The notes: generated from the letters alone by a model not told the origin. Counted from the stretch's first letter, positions 53,401-59,220 are shown. The stretch: 64,000 bases of DNA from Sapria himalayana (GCA_029783825.1 JAREIK010001333.1:1099090-1163089), one strand, 5' to 3'. Numbers and translations are program-made.

Positions 53401-56029
53401 ATCATAATAGTAATCATCTTAGCCATAGAGGAAGGAGTATCCCATTAATAATATTATAAGTTCGTGTAACTTCCATGGCTATCAACTTTGCCTTTATCCA
53501 ATTCACTTTTTCCTTTGGGTCTAGTCTTTATAGTATATACTTATTTATATCATACTACCGACTTATTTCTCTTGAAGATTTTGGAATAAGATGACATGTA
53601 TCTCATCCAACATAATTTGTCATTATCCTGAATGTCAAATTGTCTCGAAAAAGATAACTAGATCCTTGAGCTATTTAGAGAGGATAAAAAATTAGAATAT
53701 ATAACTCTAAGATGAGAATAATAGAGTATATCTGACAATGAATACTGGGTAGAATACATCTTTAGTTCATTTTATAGAGTAATTGAATGATATATGTTAC
53801 TACTCTGAATCAAATCAGGTAACTCAATGATAATCTCACTTGGGGATTCTTCTGGATGTATACGTCTAGTGTAACCTTTTGGTTGGTCATTGGATTATCA
53901 TGTATCTCAACCCTTATCTTTCTTTTCAGTGAAGACTCATATCTCATGTTCAATGAGACACTCGTATTAGGTCTTTCTTCCTTGCATAAACTCAAGTAGA
54001 AATCTCACTATTCTCCTCAAAATAAATTGTACTAGTTGTATCAAGAATAGAGGTAGAGACATAAGCAAGAGCAATTGGTACTGTGCAAAAAATAATAGTT
54101 CGACATTAAAATGATCTTCTATCACAAAGGTGTTTGAATGAGTATTCTCTTGGATCGAGTCCCTAAATTTCATATTTTTATTTTGTGATTTTTTTTGTTT
54201 CTAATTAGTAGCACATATATTACTTCTAGGTGTTTGTCTCTAGTTAGTATTCAGCGAGGTGCATTTTCTTTCTGCATAGAGAGTGATATTAAACAAAATA
54301 ATTAAACTCAAATTTTGGGTAGATGTTAAAAAAATCTCTTTTCTAAATATCATCATTCAAATCCTATCTCAGCTACTTATGATTGATTGTATGAATCATA
54401 GTTTTAAAAAGCACAATGCGCACCAAGGCGCAAAGGGTTCTTGGAGCCTTGAGGCGCAAGACGTATCTAAGGCGTGGGCTTTTATGAAGTGAATTGTGAC
54501 TTTAGATGCACATAAATTTTTATTAAATATGATTCTATTGATAAAAAAATAAATGTTATTAATATTTAAATAAATTTTGATGAAAAAAATAAATGAAATT
54601 ATATAAATTTCAATGTGTAATTATAAATTTTGAGAATAAATATATTTTTTTTAAAAACTATAGTATATAAGGTGCGCCTCTTCAGTAAGGTACATGCCTT
54701 GGAAGGCTAAGCGCTATAGCTGGGGAGTGGTTGTCCCTTGAGCCTAGATGTGCCTTAAGCGCGCCTTTCACAACTATGATATGAATCATATTTTTTCAAT
54801 CAATTATTTATAATTTTTACTTAATTAAAAATCATGTGCACAATTAATTTTTTAGTTGTTACATTATTATATGTAATTTATATTCAATTTCTCTAAATTA
54901 TCTTTAGTATTTTTTAATCTATCAACTTTAATAATTTTATTCTCTTTTAAATATGTAAGATGATATTGAATATAATATAAGAAAATAAGAGATAATATTT
55001 GATTAATATTATTTTTTTAAAAAATATCTAGCAACTCTTATATATTAAAGGTGTCCTAACAATTTTAATTAAATATTGATATTTTTTTCAGCTTTTCCTT
55101 CTATATGGTAATACTAGCATATGATACCTACTGAATCATTTAATGCTGAAAAAAAAAATTAAGAAAATTAATAAGAATTTTCATTTAAGATATTATAAAT
55201 TCTCAATATTTTGATGTCTTAATAAAATTAAATTATTAATAAAGATAAATCACAATTTTCATAAAATTTTGGCTCAGCGTGGAATCTATGAGAGGTTAAT
55301 ATCTCAATAATCTTATTCCTATAAATTGAAGAAGCTCTGTCTAATGTGTATTGAACTCAATACCTATCGCCCTGAGATGAATTTTTATTCTTTAATAAAA
55401 ATGTTCTTGCTCATCTGACATGAATCATTATCACAATCTCTTAAAATTGAATTTTCTTTCTTTAAAAAAATTTTATAAATATAATTATAATTTGAGACTT
55501 TTTTTAGAAATCAATAAGCATGTATTTGCAGCATAATCATTAACAAAAATAATAAATTATTTTAGGTCATTATATATGATCTTCCTACATGATCTCTAAA
55601 TATCGTAATGTATCAGAGTGAGTTGATTTCTGAATACGAGTCCATTTTTGCTACAAATATCCAGATATGACATTTACGATATTTGATCTCTATATATGTA
55701 TTTGTATCAGCTTCCATTTTTGCTTGAGGTTAATTCAATCATGATGTTTTGTTTTGTTTACTCCTTGTGATTAAAAATGGTTTTATTTTATTTCATTGAC
55801 ATATTAAGGAGCTTGAATGATAACTAAGAGTCGGCTGTTCATTTCCCAGCCTGCCGTAGAAATTATTGGATTTAGGATTGGAGAACTCAGAGGACTATCA
55901 AAGTGGCGTGCACGATTCCAGATTATTGGTTTGGATGAAATGCTTATTGGAAGAGCAGCAGAAAAATCTGGCATGATGCAAGTGCAAGTGGAAAGGTTTA
56001 AGATGGTCTTGTCTTCTGTGGAGAAACAG
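12416..56029 (+). CDS. APC4: Anaphase-promoting complex subunit 4 (partial, C-terminus beyond window)
   Basis: APC4 is a scaffold subunit of the APC/C, the nuclear ubiquitin ligase that targets cyclins and securin for destruction. Exons, all phase-consistent: 12416-12484, 12550-12661, 17392-17483, 42186-42269, 42354-42590, 43745-43825, 43941-44092, 50710-50870, 50943-51043, 51126-51200, 55850-56029. They encode 448 residues. Residues of about 15-200 form the APC4-type WD40 domain ([39 protein letters not shown]). The part from about residue 275 onward belongs to the APC4 helical domain ([20 protein letters not shown]). From my knowledge of the plant family the protein is near 780 residues, so more than a third lies past 64000. 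The start ATG has a G at +4. No stop or frameshift is seen in any exon, so the gene looks functional despite its large introns. Confidence 0.95.
12550..12661 (+). CDS. APC4: APC4 exon 2
   Basis: It follows CCTCGCAG and encodes [20 protein letters not shown], then [17 protein letters not shown], the first WD40-like blade of APC4. The last codon is split (CAT G, then GA in the next exon). The donor is GTGATT. Confidence 0.95.
13684..14032 (+). repeat. Two tandem copies of a tRNA-like SINE family
   Basis: A unit of about 150 bp occurs twice (from about 13684 and about 13836) with the shared text TTCATCTGTGGGAGAAGAGG or close variants, then GTTGTTC(T/C)TTGGTGTTATG. In the second copy TGGTGTTATGGTGCA resembles a pol III A box and GGGTTTGATACTC a B box (consensus GGTTCRANNCC), about 40 bp apart. 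The copy continues through ATAAGATTATTGAG to GTGAGAGCTTTGTGCGCTAA. Other copies in this window share the same boxes and tail. Confidence 0.6.
15690..15785 (+). repeat. Truncated SINE-like copy
   Basis: GGATAAGATTATTAATATTT and the following TCTCAGATCTTATATA and TACTTGGTATGATC match the 3' half of the SINE-like family (ATAAGATTAT, CAGATCTCATGC, TAAGTATGAT). The 5' half with the promoter boxes is missing. Confidence 0.4.
16624..16976. mobile_element. Decayed copy of the GC-rich hAT-type MITE
   Basis: The left end TAGAGATGTCAAATTGTCCA is close to the family start TAGAGGTGTCAAACGGGC, and the body is rich in GCCATGCCTGGGC-type words against an AT-rich background. The right end (GGTACACCCTA at about 16966-16976) is a poor match and no target duplication is visible, so the limit is uncertain. 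The open frames here are composition artefacts. Confidence 0.5.
17392..17483 (+). CDS. APC4: APC4 exon 3
   Basis: It follows ATCCATTAG and encodes [20 protein letters not shown], then [11 protein letters not shown]. This is the most conserved part of the APC4 WD40 domain. The donor is GTTAGT, phase 0. It is separated from exon 4 by the 24.7-kb intron. Confidence 0.95.
17838..18008 (+). repeat. SINE-like copy
   Basis: GTGATGTAATGATAATTATC followed by GGTTTTGAGTTCAAGAC mark degenerate A and B boxes. The tail has TTTTGATAAGACGTTCCAAT and GAGCCTTGTGCATTGAGTAT, matching the other copies (ATAAGATTAT.TTGATATT, GAGCTTTGTGC.CTAAGTAT). Confidence 0.5.
19130..19960 (+). pseudogene. Harbinger Myb/SANT-like accessory protein relic
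   Basis: Frames give LKNNWKMNGIIWNI-like text and later EEWEEYIK, matching the LKNKWD.LK.DW....... and DEWWE..IK blocks of plant Myb/SANT-like proteins paired with Harbinger transposases. A later stretch (about 19810-19900) with [20 protein letters not shown] text may be the C-terminal helix region. In active relatives this protein helps bring the transposase to the nucleus and DNA. Stops break it here. Confidence 0.55.
20235..21367 (+). pseudogene. PIF/Harbinger DDE transposase relic
   Basis: Readable blocks in order are [20 protein letters not shown] and [11 protein letters not shown] (20235-20435), [20 protein letters not shown] with [11 protein letters not shown] (20465-20752), IDALDEML with the first Asp (about 20790), [17 protein letters not shown] with the second Asp (about 20931-20980), and [20 protein letters not shown] with the catalytic Glu, ending in VAIHNYF (21164-21367). 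These are the hallmark motifs of the DDE_Tnp_4 family. Spacers and stops between the blocks suggest an original gene with introns plus later damage. Confidence 0.85.
22230..22715. other. Unassigned intron sequence
   Basis: A T run (about 22220-22240) and an A run (about 22411-22425) frame a less AT-rich stretch. The open frames on both strands have no recognisable domain. It could be a fragment of an unidentified element. Confidence 0.4.
22716..23169. mobile_element. GC-rich hAT-type MITE copy
   Basis: It starts TAGAGGCGTCAAACGGGTCG and ends CCAGTTTGCACCTCTA, an imperfect inverted-repeat pair of the family. The interior repeats words such as GCCATGC, GGCCAT and CATGCC. The flanking octamers TCCACAGC and CCCCCACC match at only 5 of 8 positions, so the target duplication is decayed or the ends shifted. 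No coding capacity. Confidence 0.65.
23380..24400 (+). pseudogene. hAT (RICESLEEPER/DAYSLEEPER type) transposase relic
   Basis: Frames read [13 protein letters not shown] and IKNLRPLF (family: HGYPL.MVEH.GF..F...L.P.F), then [28 protein letters not shown] and [11 protein letters not shown] (family: ..YLC.TAH.ID..W.L.K.), then ATDTHNLMI, and finally [20 protein letters not shown] with [20 protein letters not shown] (family: W.STY.ML..AL......F, EWE....I..FL..F...T). It ends before the dimerisation domain. Stops and frame changes are few but present. A 42-bp internal piece is duplicated at 23731-23772 and 24339-24380. Confidence 0.85.
26101..27250 (-). pseudogene. PIF/Harbinger transposase relic (second copy)
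   Basis: The C-terminal frame at 26101-26349 reads [20 protein letters not shown] then [20 protein letters not shown] and SIHNFL, equivalent to the [18 protein letters not shown] motif that carries the catalytic Glu (here IIEHAF). Upstream parts toward 27250 are broken. It is not close to identical to the first Harbinger copy, so the two belong to different lineages or insertion times. Confidence 0.8.
27671..28600 (-). pseudogene. Harbinger Myb/SANT-like accessory protein relic (second copy)
   Basis: The frame at 27671-27952 has a basic lysine-rich patch ([10 protein letters not shown]) and then [20 protein letters not shown] and [14 protein letters not shown], the C-terminal helical segment typical of these accessory proteins (C...L........Y..A...F.....R..F). 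The N-terminal Myb-like part toward 28600 is only faintly readable. Confidence 0.6.
29770..29890 (-). repeat. SINE-like copy, reverse orientation
   Basis: Read on the - strand, TTTCAAATTCAATACC is a degenerate B-box region and AGAATAAGACTATTGAGATA matches the family motif ATAAGATTATTGAGAT. It lies just outside the right end of Harbinger relic 2. Confidence 0.4.
29891..33480. other. AT-rich intron sequence with no recognised element
   Basis: I see no gene, inverted-repeat element or retroelement domain that I can support here. A frame around 32930-33120 on the + strand has CGKDR- and HTKDIC-like text that could be a worn copia gag zinc knuckle, and a GC-richer patch at about 32288-32400 has some words of the GC-rich MITE family. 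Both are too weak to name. Confidence 0.4.
33482..33665. mobile_element. Fragment of the GC-rich hAT-type MITE
   Basis: The start TAAAGGTGTCAAATTGGTTG fits the family's left end with substitutions. Further on, GTGCTGGGCCTTTTGTGTGC keeps the family's GC-rich words. The right end is not identifiable. Confidence 0.4.
33666..35886. other. AT-rich intron sequence with no recognised element
   Basis: Only simple AT-rich DNA is visible, with a TA run at about 35734-35760. I find no frame with a recognisable domain. Confidence 0.4.
35887..36396. mobile_element. GC-rich hAT-type MITE copy
   Basis: The left end is TAGGTGTCAACTAGGC, which lacks two bases of the family's TAGAGGTGTCAA. The right end is TTGATACTCCTA, its near complement. 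The interior is GC-rich (GTGCTGGGTTGG, CGTGTCGGGCC, GTTGTGTCGGGCC). The flanks GAAAATTA and GAAAAAAT agree at the first five positions, a possible decayed 8-bp target duplication. The open frames here are not genes. Confidence 0.65.
36540..36813 (+). repeat. Tandem duplication of a 137-bp unit
   Basis: Two head-to-tail copies begin AGTAAAACTCA (36540 and 36677) and share AAAATTGGA(T/C)CACTTTTAAAA, TTTGGGTAATTTG and TCAAGCACATCA. They differ at scattered positions. It is not part of a longer array. Confidence 0.8.
36895..36957. repeat. GA-rich microsatellite
   Basis: An imperfect (GA)n run with interruptions (GGAGGGCACGAAGG), ending in a run of A. Confidence 0.85.
37000..37351. mobile_element. 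Truncated GC-rich MITE, same subfamily as 42835-43343
   Basis: The interior aligns with the element at 42835-43343: both have a GTAA(A)TGCAATGG-like word, then an oligo-A/T patch before AACT(C/T), then ACTGTCAC(C/T)(T/A)GATGG and TG(A)CCC. The right end, AGCCTAGTTTACACATTTAT, parallels AGCCTTGTTACATTTCTA. The left end is not recognisable. Confidence 0.55.
37740..38005 (+). pseudogene. copia RNase H fragment
   Basis: On the + strand the translation [12 protein letters not shown], then [20 protein letters not shown] and [18 protein letters not shown] matches the copia RNase H motif G.P..W.S.KQ..V..SS.EAEY.A.......E..W...LL..L. Only the 3' part of a copia gene is left. The frame on the opposite strand is a shadow. 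Confidence 0.7.
38990..41530 (+). mobile_element. Ty1/copia relic, interrupted by a MITE
   Basis: Worn copia parts follow in order on the + strand: a [18 protein letters not shown] segment near 39030 (family KLDPKS.KC.FLGYS), a [12 protein letters not shown] linker near 39430, an [12 protein letters not shown] segment near 41130 (family F.FLG.NL.SW..KKQ), and QLADIFTKAL-like [15 protein letters not shown] near 41450. The last is the very end of the copia polyprotein. The reverse transcriptase part is nearly unreadable. A GC-rich MITE at 39553-39974 sits inside it, so the MITE is younger. Confidence 0.6.
39553..39974. mobile_element. GC-rich hAT-type MITE with target duplication
   Basis: The ends are TAGAGGTGTCAAATGGGACG on the left and CCCGGTTGACATCTCTA on the right. 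The flanking octamers ATTTGATC (39545-39552) and ATCTGATC (39975-39982) agree at 7 of 8, the target duplication length of hAT elements. It also contains a local inverted pair around AGGGTTTC..GAAACCCTAA. It has no gene; the open frames come from its composition. Confidence 0.85.
41531..42185. other. End of APC4 intron 3
   Basis: The 3' LTR of the copia relic may begin here, but I cannot place it. The last 200 bp before exon 4 are T-rich, as expected upstream of an acceptor. No gene is visible. Confidence 0.4.
42186..42269 (+). CDS. APC4: APC4 exon 4
   Basis: It follows TTTCTCACAG and encodes [20 protein letters not shown], then ESNRQSSP. This continues directly from the DVE at the end of exon 3, as in other plant APC4 proteins ([12 protein letters not shown]). 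The donor is GTATGT, phase 0. Confidence 0.93.
42354..42590 (+). CDS. APC4: APC4 exon 5
   Basis: It encodes 79 residues beginning [20 protein letters not shown] and ending [13 protein letters not shown]. The middle, [20 protein letters not shown], leads into another blade of the WD40 domain. It follows TTGATTACAG and is followed by GTAAGT, phase 0. Confidence 0.95.
42690..43375 (+). repeat. SINE-like copy split by a MITE
   Basis: GATGTGATGATAAGT and GGGTTCGAGACTCA (42740-42760) are the A- and B-box-like parts. AAGATTATCTTGATATT and CAGATCTCATGC follow up to 42834. The family tail then resumes after the MITE at 43344 as GCAGGAGCACTGTGCATTGG. The B box is the best preserved of all copies here. 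It lies in APC4 intron 5. Confidence 0.65.
42835..43343. mobile_element. GC-rich hAT-type MITE inserted in a SINE
   Basis: It starts TAGAGGTGTCGAACTATC and ends CCTTGTTACATTTCTA. The flanking octamers GCGGGAGC (42827-42834) and GCAGGAGC (43344-43351) match at 7 of 8. Both fall on the GTGGGAGC word of the SINE tail, so an empty site can be inferred from the other SINE copies. No coding capacity. Confidence 0.88.
43745..43825 (+). CDS. APC4: APC4 exon 6
   Basis: It encodes [20 protein letters not shown] followed by LNASVYQ. The LNAS.Y motif precedes VALSKDL in plant APC4, which begins the next exon. The acceptor is TTTGCAG and the donor GTATTC, phase 0. Confidence 0.92.
43941..44092 (+). CDS. 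APC4: APC4 exon 7
   Basis: It encodes [20 protein letters not shown] and continues to a C-terminal stretch [11 protein letters not shown] with a split arginine codon (AG, then G in exon 8). It covers the end of the WD40 domain and the hinge into the helical domain. The donor is GTATTT. Confidence 0.93.
44438..44471. repeat. TA microsatellite
   Basis: A nearly pure (AT)n run of about 33 bp in APC4 intron 7. A CT-rich run follows at about 44525-44545. Confidence 0.9.
44472..44630 (+). other. End of a copia 5' LTR and primer binding site
   Basis: AACCATTAACA followed by TGGTATCAGGGG at 44619-44630 is the usual junction of a copia LTR end with the tRNA-Met primer site (TGGTATCAGAGC). The LTR start is not placed; it may lie in or before the TA run. 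A run of G follows at about 44716-44728. Confidence 0.6.
44850..46475 (+). pseudogene. hAT transposase relic with dimerisation domain
   Basis: In order: a [24 protein letters not shown] block (one stop in it; family P.Y..PSR.TI..DI...Y), a [15 protein letters not shown] block, [13 protein letters not shown] near 45190 (second catalytic Asp), [16 protein letters not shown] (family R..CH.LNL.V..GL), [11 protein letters not shown] near 45810, and the C-terminal dimerisation region from about 46060: a PVLSKM.WDLLT-like stretch, SSIASESIF (family TVASESAFS), then [18 protein letters not shown] (family L.P..VEAL.C..DW). The last frame, 46251-46472, is intact. Stops separate the blocks, so the protein cannot be made. 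Confidence 0.85.
46934..47111 (+). repeat. GC-rich subterminal and right terminal inverted repeat of the hAT relic
   Basis: AT-rich DNA changes abruptly to GC-rich at about 46934. Words such as CCGGCCCATACTAGC, GAGCCGGCC, GTGCCGAGCTAGGCACGAC and GGCTCGGCACGG recur, ending in TTTGACACCTCTA. The same words and end occur in the MITEs at 22716, 39553 and elsewhere. Confidence 0.8.
47112..48640 (+). pseudogene. copia polyprotein relic with internal deletions
   Basis: Pieces in order: [17 protein letters not shown] and VFKYD (integrase C-terminal side; family PFE.W.GRKPSV.HLR.FG), [20 protein letters not shown] (GYKLW......VI.SRDV), [20 protein letters not shown] (reverse transcriptase start), [20 protein letters not shown] (family Y...VGSLMYAM.CTRPDI), and the open frame 48268-48564 with [20 protein letters not shown] and [15 protein letters not shown] (RNase H; family CDNQSAI.LAKNP.FH.RTKHI....HFIR). 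Much of the reverse transcriptase core is deleted. Translation is broken by stops. Confidence 0.85.
48725..49150 (+). repeat. Degenerate tandem array, probably inside a copia LTR
   Basis: The motif TGAATTGTGAAGT(C/T)G(T/C)GA and variants, followed by TGAA(T/C)GAAGT(T/C)ACAA, returns about five times at spacings of roughly 53-88 bp. Longer units carry an extra GGAAGACTTAG word. It lies directly downstream of the copia RNase H, where the 3' LTR should be. Confidence 0.7.
49870..50240 (+). mobile_element. 3' end of an L1-type LINE
   Basis: The translation [20 protein letters not shown] matches the C-terminal end of plant L1 reverse transcriptases (..W..WKERN.R.F.......). A 3' untranslated part follows with CCTCTTGGGTTCTAAGTATA and CTTTTTGGCTCTTAATGAAT, ending in TTTTATATATAAAAAAGC, a typical tail. 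The 5' end is truncated, as is usual for LINEs. Confidence 0.6.
50241..50709 (+). other. End of APC4 intron 7
   Basis: Apparently plain intron sequence without a repeat I recognise. An ATAAATAAATAAATAA run lies at about 50530-50545, and a T/C-rich tract precedes the acceptor. An open frame here only runs into exon 8. Confidence 0.6.
50710..50870 (+). CDS. APC4: APC4 exon 8
   Basis: It encodes [20 protein letters not shown], then [20 protein letters not shown] and [13 protein letters not shown]. This is the first long helix pair of the APC4 helical domain. The acceptor is CATTGCAG, and the last codon is split. The donor is GTACCT. Confidence 0.95.
50943..51043 (+). CDS. APC4: APC4 exon 9
   Basis: It encodes [20 protein letters not shown] followed by [14 protein letters not shown], highly conserved in plant APC4 (SSPQEE.LSLL.G.R.S). 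The acceptor is ATGCAG and the donor GTATTT, phase 0. Confidence 0.95.
51126..51200 (+). CDS. APC4: APC4 exon 10
   Basis: It encodes [20 protein letters not shown] followed by SHHLQ, matching the GVKRV.K.VCG..KELQ motif of plant APC4. The acceptor is ATCAATAG and the donor GTATAT, phase 0. Confidence 0.95.
51986..52471 (-). mobile_element. Solo LTR of a copia-type retrotransposon
   Basis: The 486-bp unit runs TGTTGGGTAATCACGTTTCC to CATATATAACA and is flanked on both sides by ATTAT (51981-51985 and 52472-52476), a perfect 5-bp target duplication. TG..CA ends are intact. The orientation is inferred: read on the - strand it starts TGTTATATATGTAATTTG and ends GATTACCCAACA, the form I know from plant copia LTRs. 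GA-rich and AACGTGGTTCGC words lie inside. No internal region is left, so it arose by recombination between two LTRs. Confidence 0.85.
52490..54260 (-). pseudogene. copia polyprotein relic on the - strand in APC4 intron 10
   Basis: From high to low coordinates the - strand shows a weak linker region (about 54170-53600), a [13 protein letters not shown] segment near 53490 (W..A...E), [13 protein letters not shown] near 53130 (family YVDD..I.G.D), [20 protein letters not shown] near 53040 (family L.YFLG.EV..S..GI..SQ.KY) and [20 protein letters not shown] near 52900 (family TRPDI.YAV...S.FM..P). Stops and shifts are everywhere. It shares short stretches with the copy at 60340-63100, for example AAAAATTAGAATATATAA. 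Confidence 0.65.
54397..54778. mobile_element. MITE with GCGCCTTAAGGC-type ends and 8-bp target duplication
   Basis: The ends CATAGTTTTAAAAAGCAC and GCGCCTTTCACAACTATG are inverted repeats. The flanks GTATGAAT (54389-54396) and ATATGAAT (54779-54786) agree at 7 of 8. GC-rich subterminal words (AAGGCGCAAAGG, GAGGCGCAAG, AGGTGCGCC, TTAAGCGCGCC) frame an AT-rich centre. An 8-bp duplication points to hAT. There is no coding frame. Confidence 0.75.
55260..55390 (-). repeat. SINE-like copy, reverse orientation
   Basis: On the - strand GATAGGTATTGAGTTCAATA is the B-box region, and GGAATAAGATTATTGAGATA the conserved middle. It aligns with the copies at 13871 and 42690. Confidence 0.45.
55850..56029 (+). 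CDS. APC4: APC4 exon 11
   Basis: It encodes [20 protein letters not shown], then [20 protein letters not shown], and ends SSVEKQ. The EIIGFR.GELRGLS.WRAR block is a signature of the APC4 helical domain. The acceptor is TTTCCCAG and the donor GTATTA, phase 0. No further exon is seen before 64000. Confidence 0.95.
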
Positions 56030-56325
56030 GTATTATGATTAAAGACAATGATTTGCTTCAAGTTTTTACATTTAGTTGAGATTTCTGTTGTAGTTTTCTA
56101 CATGTGGTGTCGTAGATCCTGAAATTTCAAAGGAATTCGTGCACTTGTTTTTTTTTTTTTTTTTTTGCGAATTTTAAAGTGATCAGAGGGATCCTAAAAG
56201 TTGAGAATGTTAATGCATTTGATTTGTTAAACAAGACATATTTTTGAAGCCCACTGAAGAATGTTAGTTGGATGCTCATGCCCATCAGATTAATGCTGGT
56301 TTTTAAGGATGTGTATACTGCTGAG

Positions 56326-57251
56326 CTATGTTGCACGGACACGGATACGGACACGGGGATACAACACGGCAGGATACGGGGACACGAAAATTTAAAAAAC
56401 TAGGATACTGATACGGCTAGGACACGACATGAAAAAAAAATTAAATATAAATATTATCCATTAACAGAAATTTAGATAAATAAAAAAAATACTAAGATAT
56501 TTTGATAAATAGAAATTTAGAGGGCTTAAATAAAATTAAAATAAATTATTTGTTTATTATATTTTGTATATATATTAAACAAACAATAATAATTAAAATA
56601 TAAAAAAAATATATTTAAGCCCTCTAACCCCTGCTTCCTCCCGTTACAGCTTCTAACTCTCTCTAACATATATTTTAAATATAGTATTTTAAAATAATTT
56701 AAAATACAGTATTTTAAAATAATATAAGATACGGTATTTTAAAATAATTTAAAATTCTATTTTTTAAATTAATTTAAAAAAAATTTAAACCTCTAACATC
56801 CTCTCTCCCCTCCTCCCTCCCCTGTCCAGAACCTTTTTTCCCCCTTCCTGAAAATCCCTCCCGAAACCCCCTCCTGAAAATCCCTCCCGAAATCCCCTCC
56901 ACCCCCCTCCCGAAAATCACTCCCGAAAATCCCTCTCGAAACCCCCCCCCCCCGAAACCCCCCCTCCCCGAAACCCCCTCCCCTCCGCCCGATTTTCCGA
57001 AACCCCCTCCCGAAACCCTCTAACGACGCGTCAGTAGGTAAACGACGCGTCTGGAGGTAAACGATTGTTTCTGAAAAACTCGTCGGATACGTCTCCGACG
57101 CGTATCCGATACGCCATGTGGCGTATCGCATACGGATTTGTGTCCGATACGCCACGTGGCGGGTCGGACACGTATCCGACCCGTGTCTGACCCGTGTCCA
57201 CGTGTCGGACACGTGGACACGGCACTCCCTAGCCGTATCCGTGCAACACAG
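56326..57251. mobile_element. 926-bp TIR element with perfect 8-bp target duplication
   Basis: The ends are CTATGTTGCACGGACACGG and CCGTATCCGTGCAACACAG, inverted repeats with two mismatches. Both flanks read CTGCTGAG (56318-56325 and 57252-57259). The 8-bp duplication points to a non-autonomous hAT element. Subterminal parts are full of GATACGGACACG and CGTATCCGAC words. A C-rich minisatellite lies inside (56800-57020). Open frames of up to 167 codons on the - strand are composition artefacts. Confidence 0.88.
56800..57020. repeat. C-rich minisatellite inside the TIR element
   Basis: Units resembling CCTCCCGAAAATCCC and CCCCTCCCGAAACCC repeat at about 15-16 bp with variation, including runs of C near 56944-56953. 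It is not a telomeric repeat. Confidence 0.85.
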
Positions 57252-57271
57252 CTGCTGAGGTATTGAATGGG

Positions 57272-57405
57272 TTGAACTAGGGTTAACACGCCTCATATTT
57301 GTGGCATCCTAGCACAACCCATTTGACCAATAGCCAATCGTGTATGCATCGGGTGTGTTGGGTTGGGTCGGCATTTTAGGAGCCCGGCACGTCCTGTGTT
57401 TCAAG
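57272..57405. mobile_element. Fragment of a GC-rich MITE
   Basis: Words such as GGTGTGTTGGGTTGGGTCGG and GCCCGGCACGTCC recall the GC-rich hAT-type MITEs, but neither end is preserved. Confidence 0.35.
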
Positions 57406-57679
57406 TGATCAATTAACTGATACATACAACTTGAGAATATAAGCTTGTTTAAATTAAACTTATAAGAATTATATTAAAATAGATAGTGAAAAATTCATAG
57501 AAAATAATAATAGAAAGTCACAACATTAATCAAATGAATTCTTAAATTTGTGAATAGAAAAGAACAAATTTTGGTCGGCCATCATGTTAGTTCCGGGATA
57601 AAATATATAAATAAATAAAAAAGAAATAAAACCACAACTCTCTTATTAAGAAACTATTCAGTAAATATCTAATACACTA

Positions 57680-59220
57680 AGTTTAGAAGAAAGAGAAATG
57701 AGTTATGATATCTTCAAGATCTTTGTAAATATATTTGCTGGTTAATTCGCCGTAAAAATATACAATATAATCATGATTTTATCTTGGATTTTTTCTTTTA
57801 GAAAGAATTAATCAACCTTCAAATATTTTGTTCGCTTGTGAAATATTAGATTGAAAGATTTATGACTGATTGTTTAACTATCATAATAAAAAATAGTAGA
57901 AGTACTAATTGGGTACTCGTTCTTATCAAAAGGTGTGTAATCTAAAATCTCTCTCAAATAATTATAGTCATCATCCTGAATTTTCTCTCTATATTTGATC
58001 ATGAGATCACATTTTATCTCTTATTTTTTTAGGACACAAGATTGCCTTCAAAAAAAAAAAATAATATCTTGTAATATATTTTTTCTTTGCTTATGTTGGT
58101 GTCCTACTAGAATTTAACAAGTCAGCTAATTGGATGTACTCTTGATCATTTAAAGTAATGCTCAAGTTAATATATTTCTTTACATATCTAATTGTATCTA
58201 GGTGATTATGTCATAAAGAATTTAAAAAATGATTAATTATCTAATTATTACCAAACTAAATATAACTTATGTTGTCAGTATAATTCATTTCTCAACTCTT
58301 ATGTGATTCTCTTACATGTACTCAAGTCAACTAGATGAGTCGTATCAAATAAGAAATCAGTATTCGACTCAATTGAAGTATTTATTAAAGTGTAAGCCAA
58401 AAAATTAATATCTATGAATATATCAATTATATATTTTTATTGTGACAACATAATATTTTTCATATTGTAAGTTATTTTTATCATATGAAAATATTTGATT
58501 CTACTAAGATAATTTATTTGAAATTATAATTAAAAATTACCTTTTAATTAGATAATTTCTTATTTTTTATCAATCATAAAAAGGATGTGATGCACATACA
58601 TAATTAGTAAAATAAATTTGTTATGAGGCTCTTCCTAAAAAATAAAGTGTAACTTGAAATACGTGTATGTAAACCAAAAGCTACTAGTAAAAACCTCATA
58701 GAGTTTTCAGTGATTACTTTAGGTCGTACAATATATTTCATAATCTTCAAATTTAAGTATGATTTTTTCATCACTACTCAAAATCAAGTGGTTGCTCTAT
58801 GTATGCATCCTCAAGTTAATTATAAATAAAGATATTCCTCACATTTGATTGGAGATATTGTCAATGATATAAGTAATCATATTGAGATAATCTTGGCCAT
58901 TAGAGAGAGAGAGTTCTTGTAATCAACTCTATATATTTGAGTAAGTCTTCATGCAACAAGCCTTATTTTTAGGTGATCTAGCTTCTCGCCTATAAATAAG
59001 AATCAATCTTCACCTTGAATATGTACATCTAACCAACAATATGCCTTCTCAAATATGTGTATGTTGTATTGAGAATTTCTTGTCTCTGCCTCTATTATGA
59101 TTGATGCTCATATGATGTCTCTCTAGTGGATCTTTGTTTATTTTGTATATATTTAATTGTTTAATGAAAGATTTTTGATATGGTGGAAAAAATGTGGTCT
59201 GACTATGAAGTTGCCTACAA
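57680..59220 (-). pseudogene. copia relic (reverse transcriptase to RNase H) on the - strand
   Basis: Near 57870 the - strand reads FYYDSQTISHKSFNLIFHKR then TKYLKVD (family CD.QSA..I..N..FH.RTKHI.VD). Near 57720 ANIFTKIL matches ADIFTKAL, the end of the polyprotein. Near 58050 GNLVS with KNKR and NVISWSNIERKFRM fits GNL.TW.SKKQ.VV..SS.EAE.R. The upstream part toward 59220 is worn. At about 59222 TGTTGGGTAATCAATAC resembles the end of the solo LTR at 51986 and may be an LTR remnant. Confidence 0.7.

Noticed and set aside
56800..57020. Interstitial telomere-like repeat
   Set aside because: The units are CCCGAAA(A)(T)CCC-like at about 15-16 bp and do not match the plant telomere unit CCCTAAA.
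56793..57296. 167-codon open frame and two overlapping frames on the - strand
   Set aside because: They lie within a GC-rich TIR element with a C-rich minisatellite. The glycine-arginine-rich translation follows from the repeat units, and several phases are open at once.
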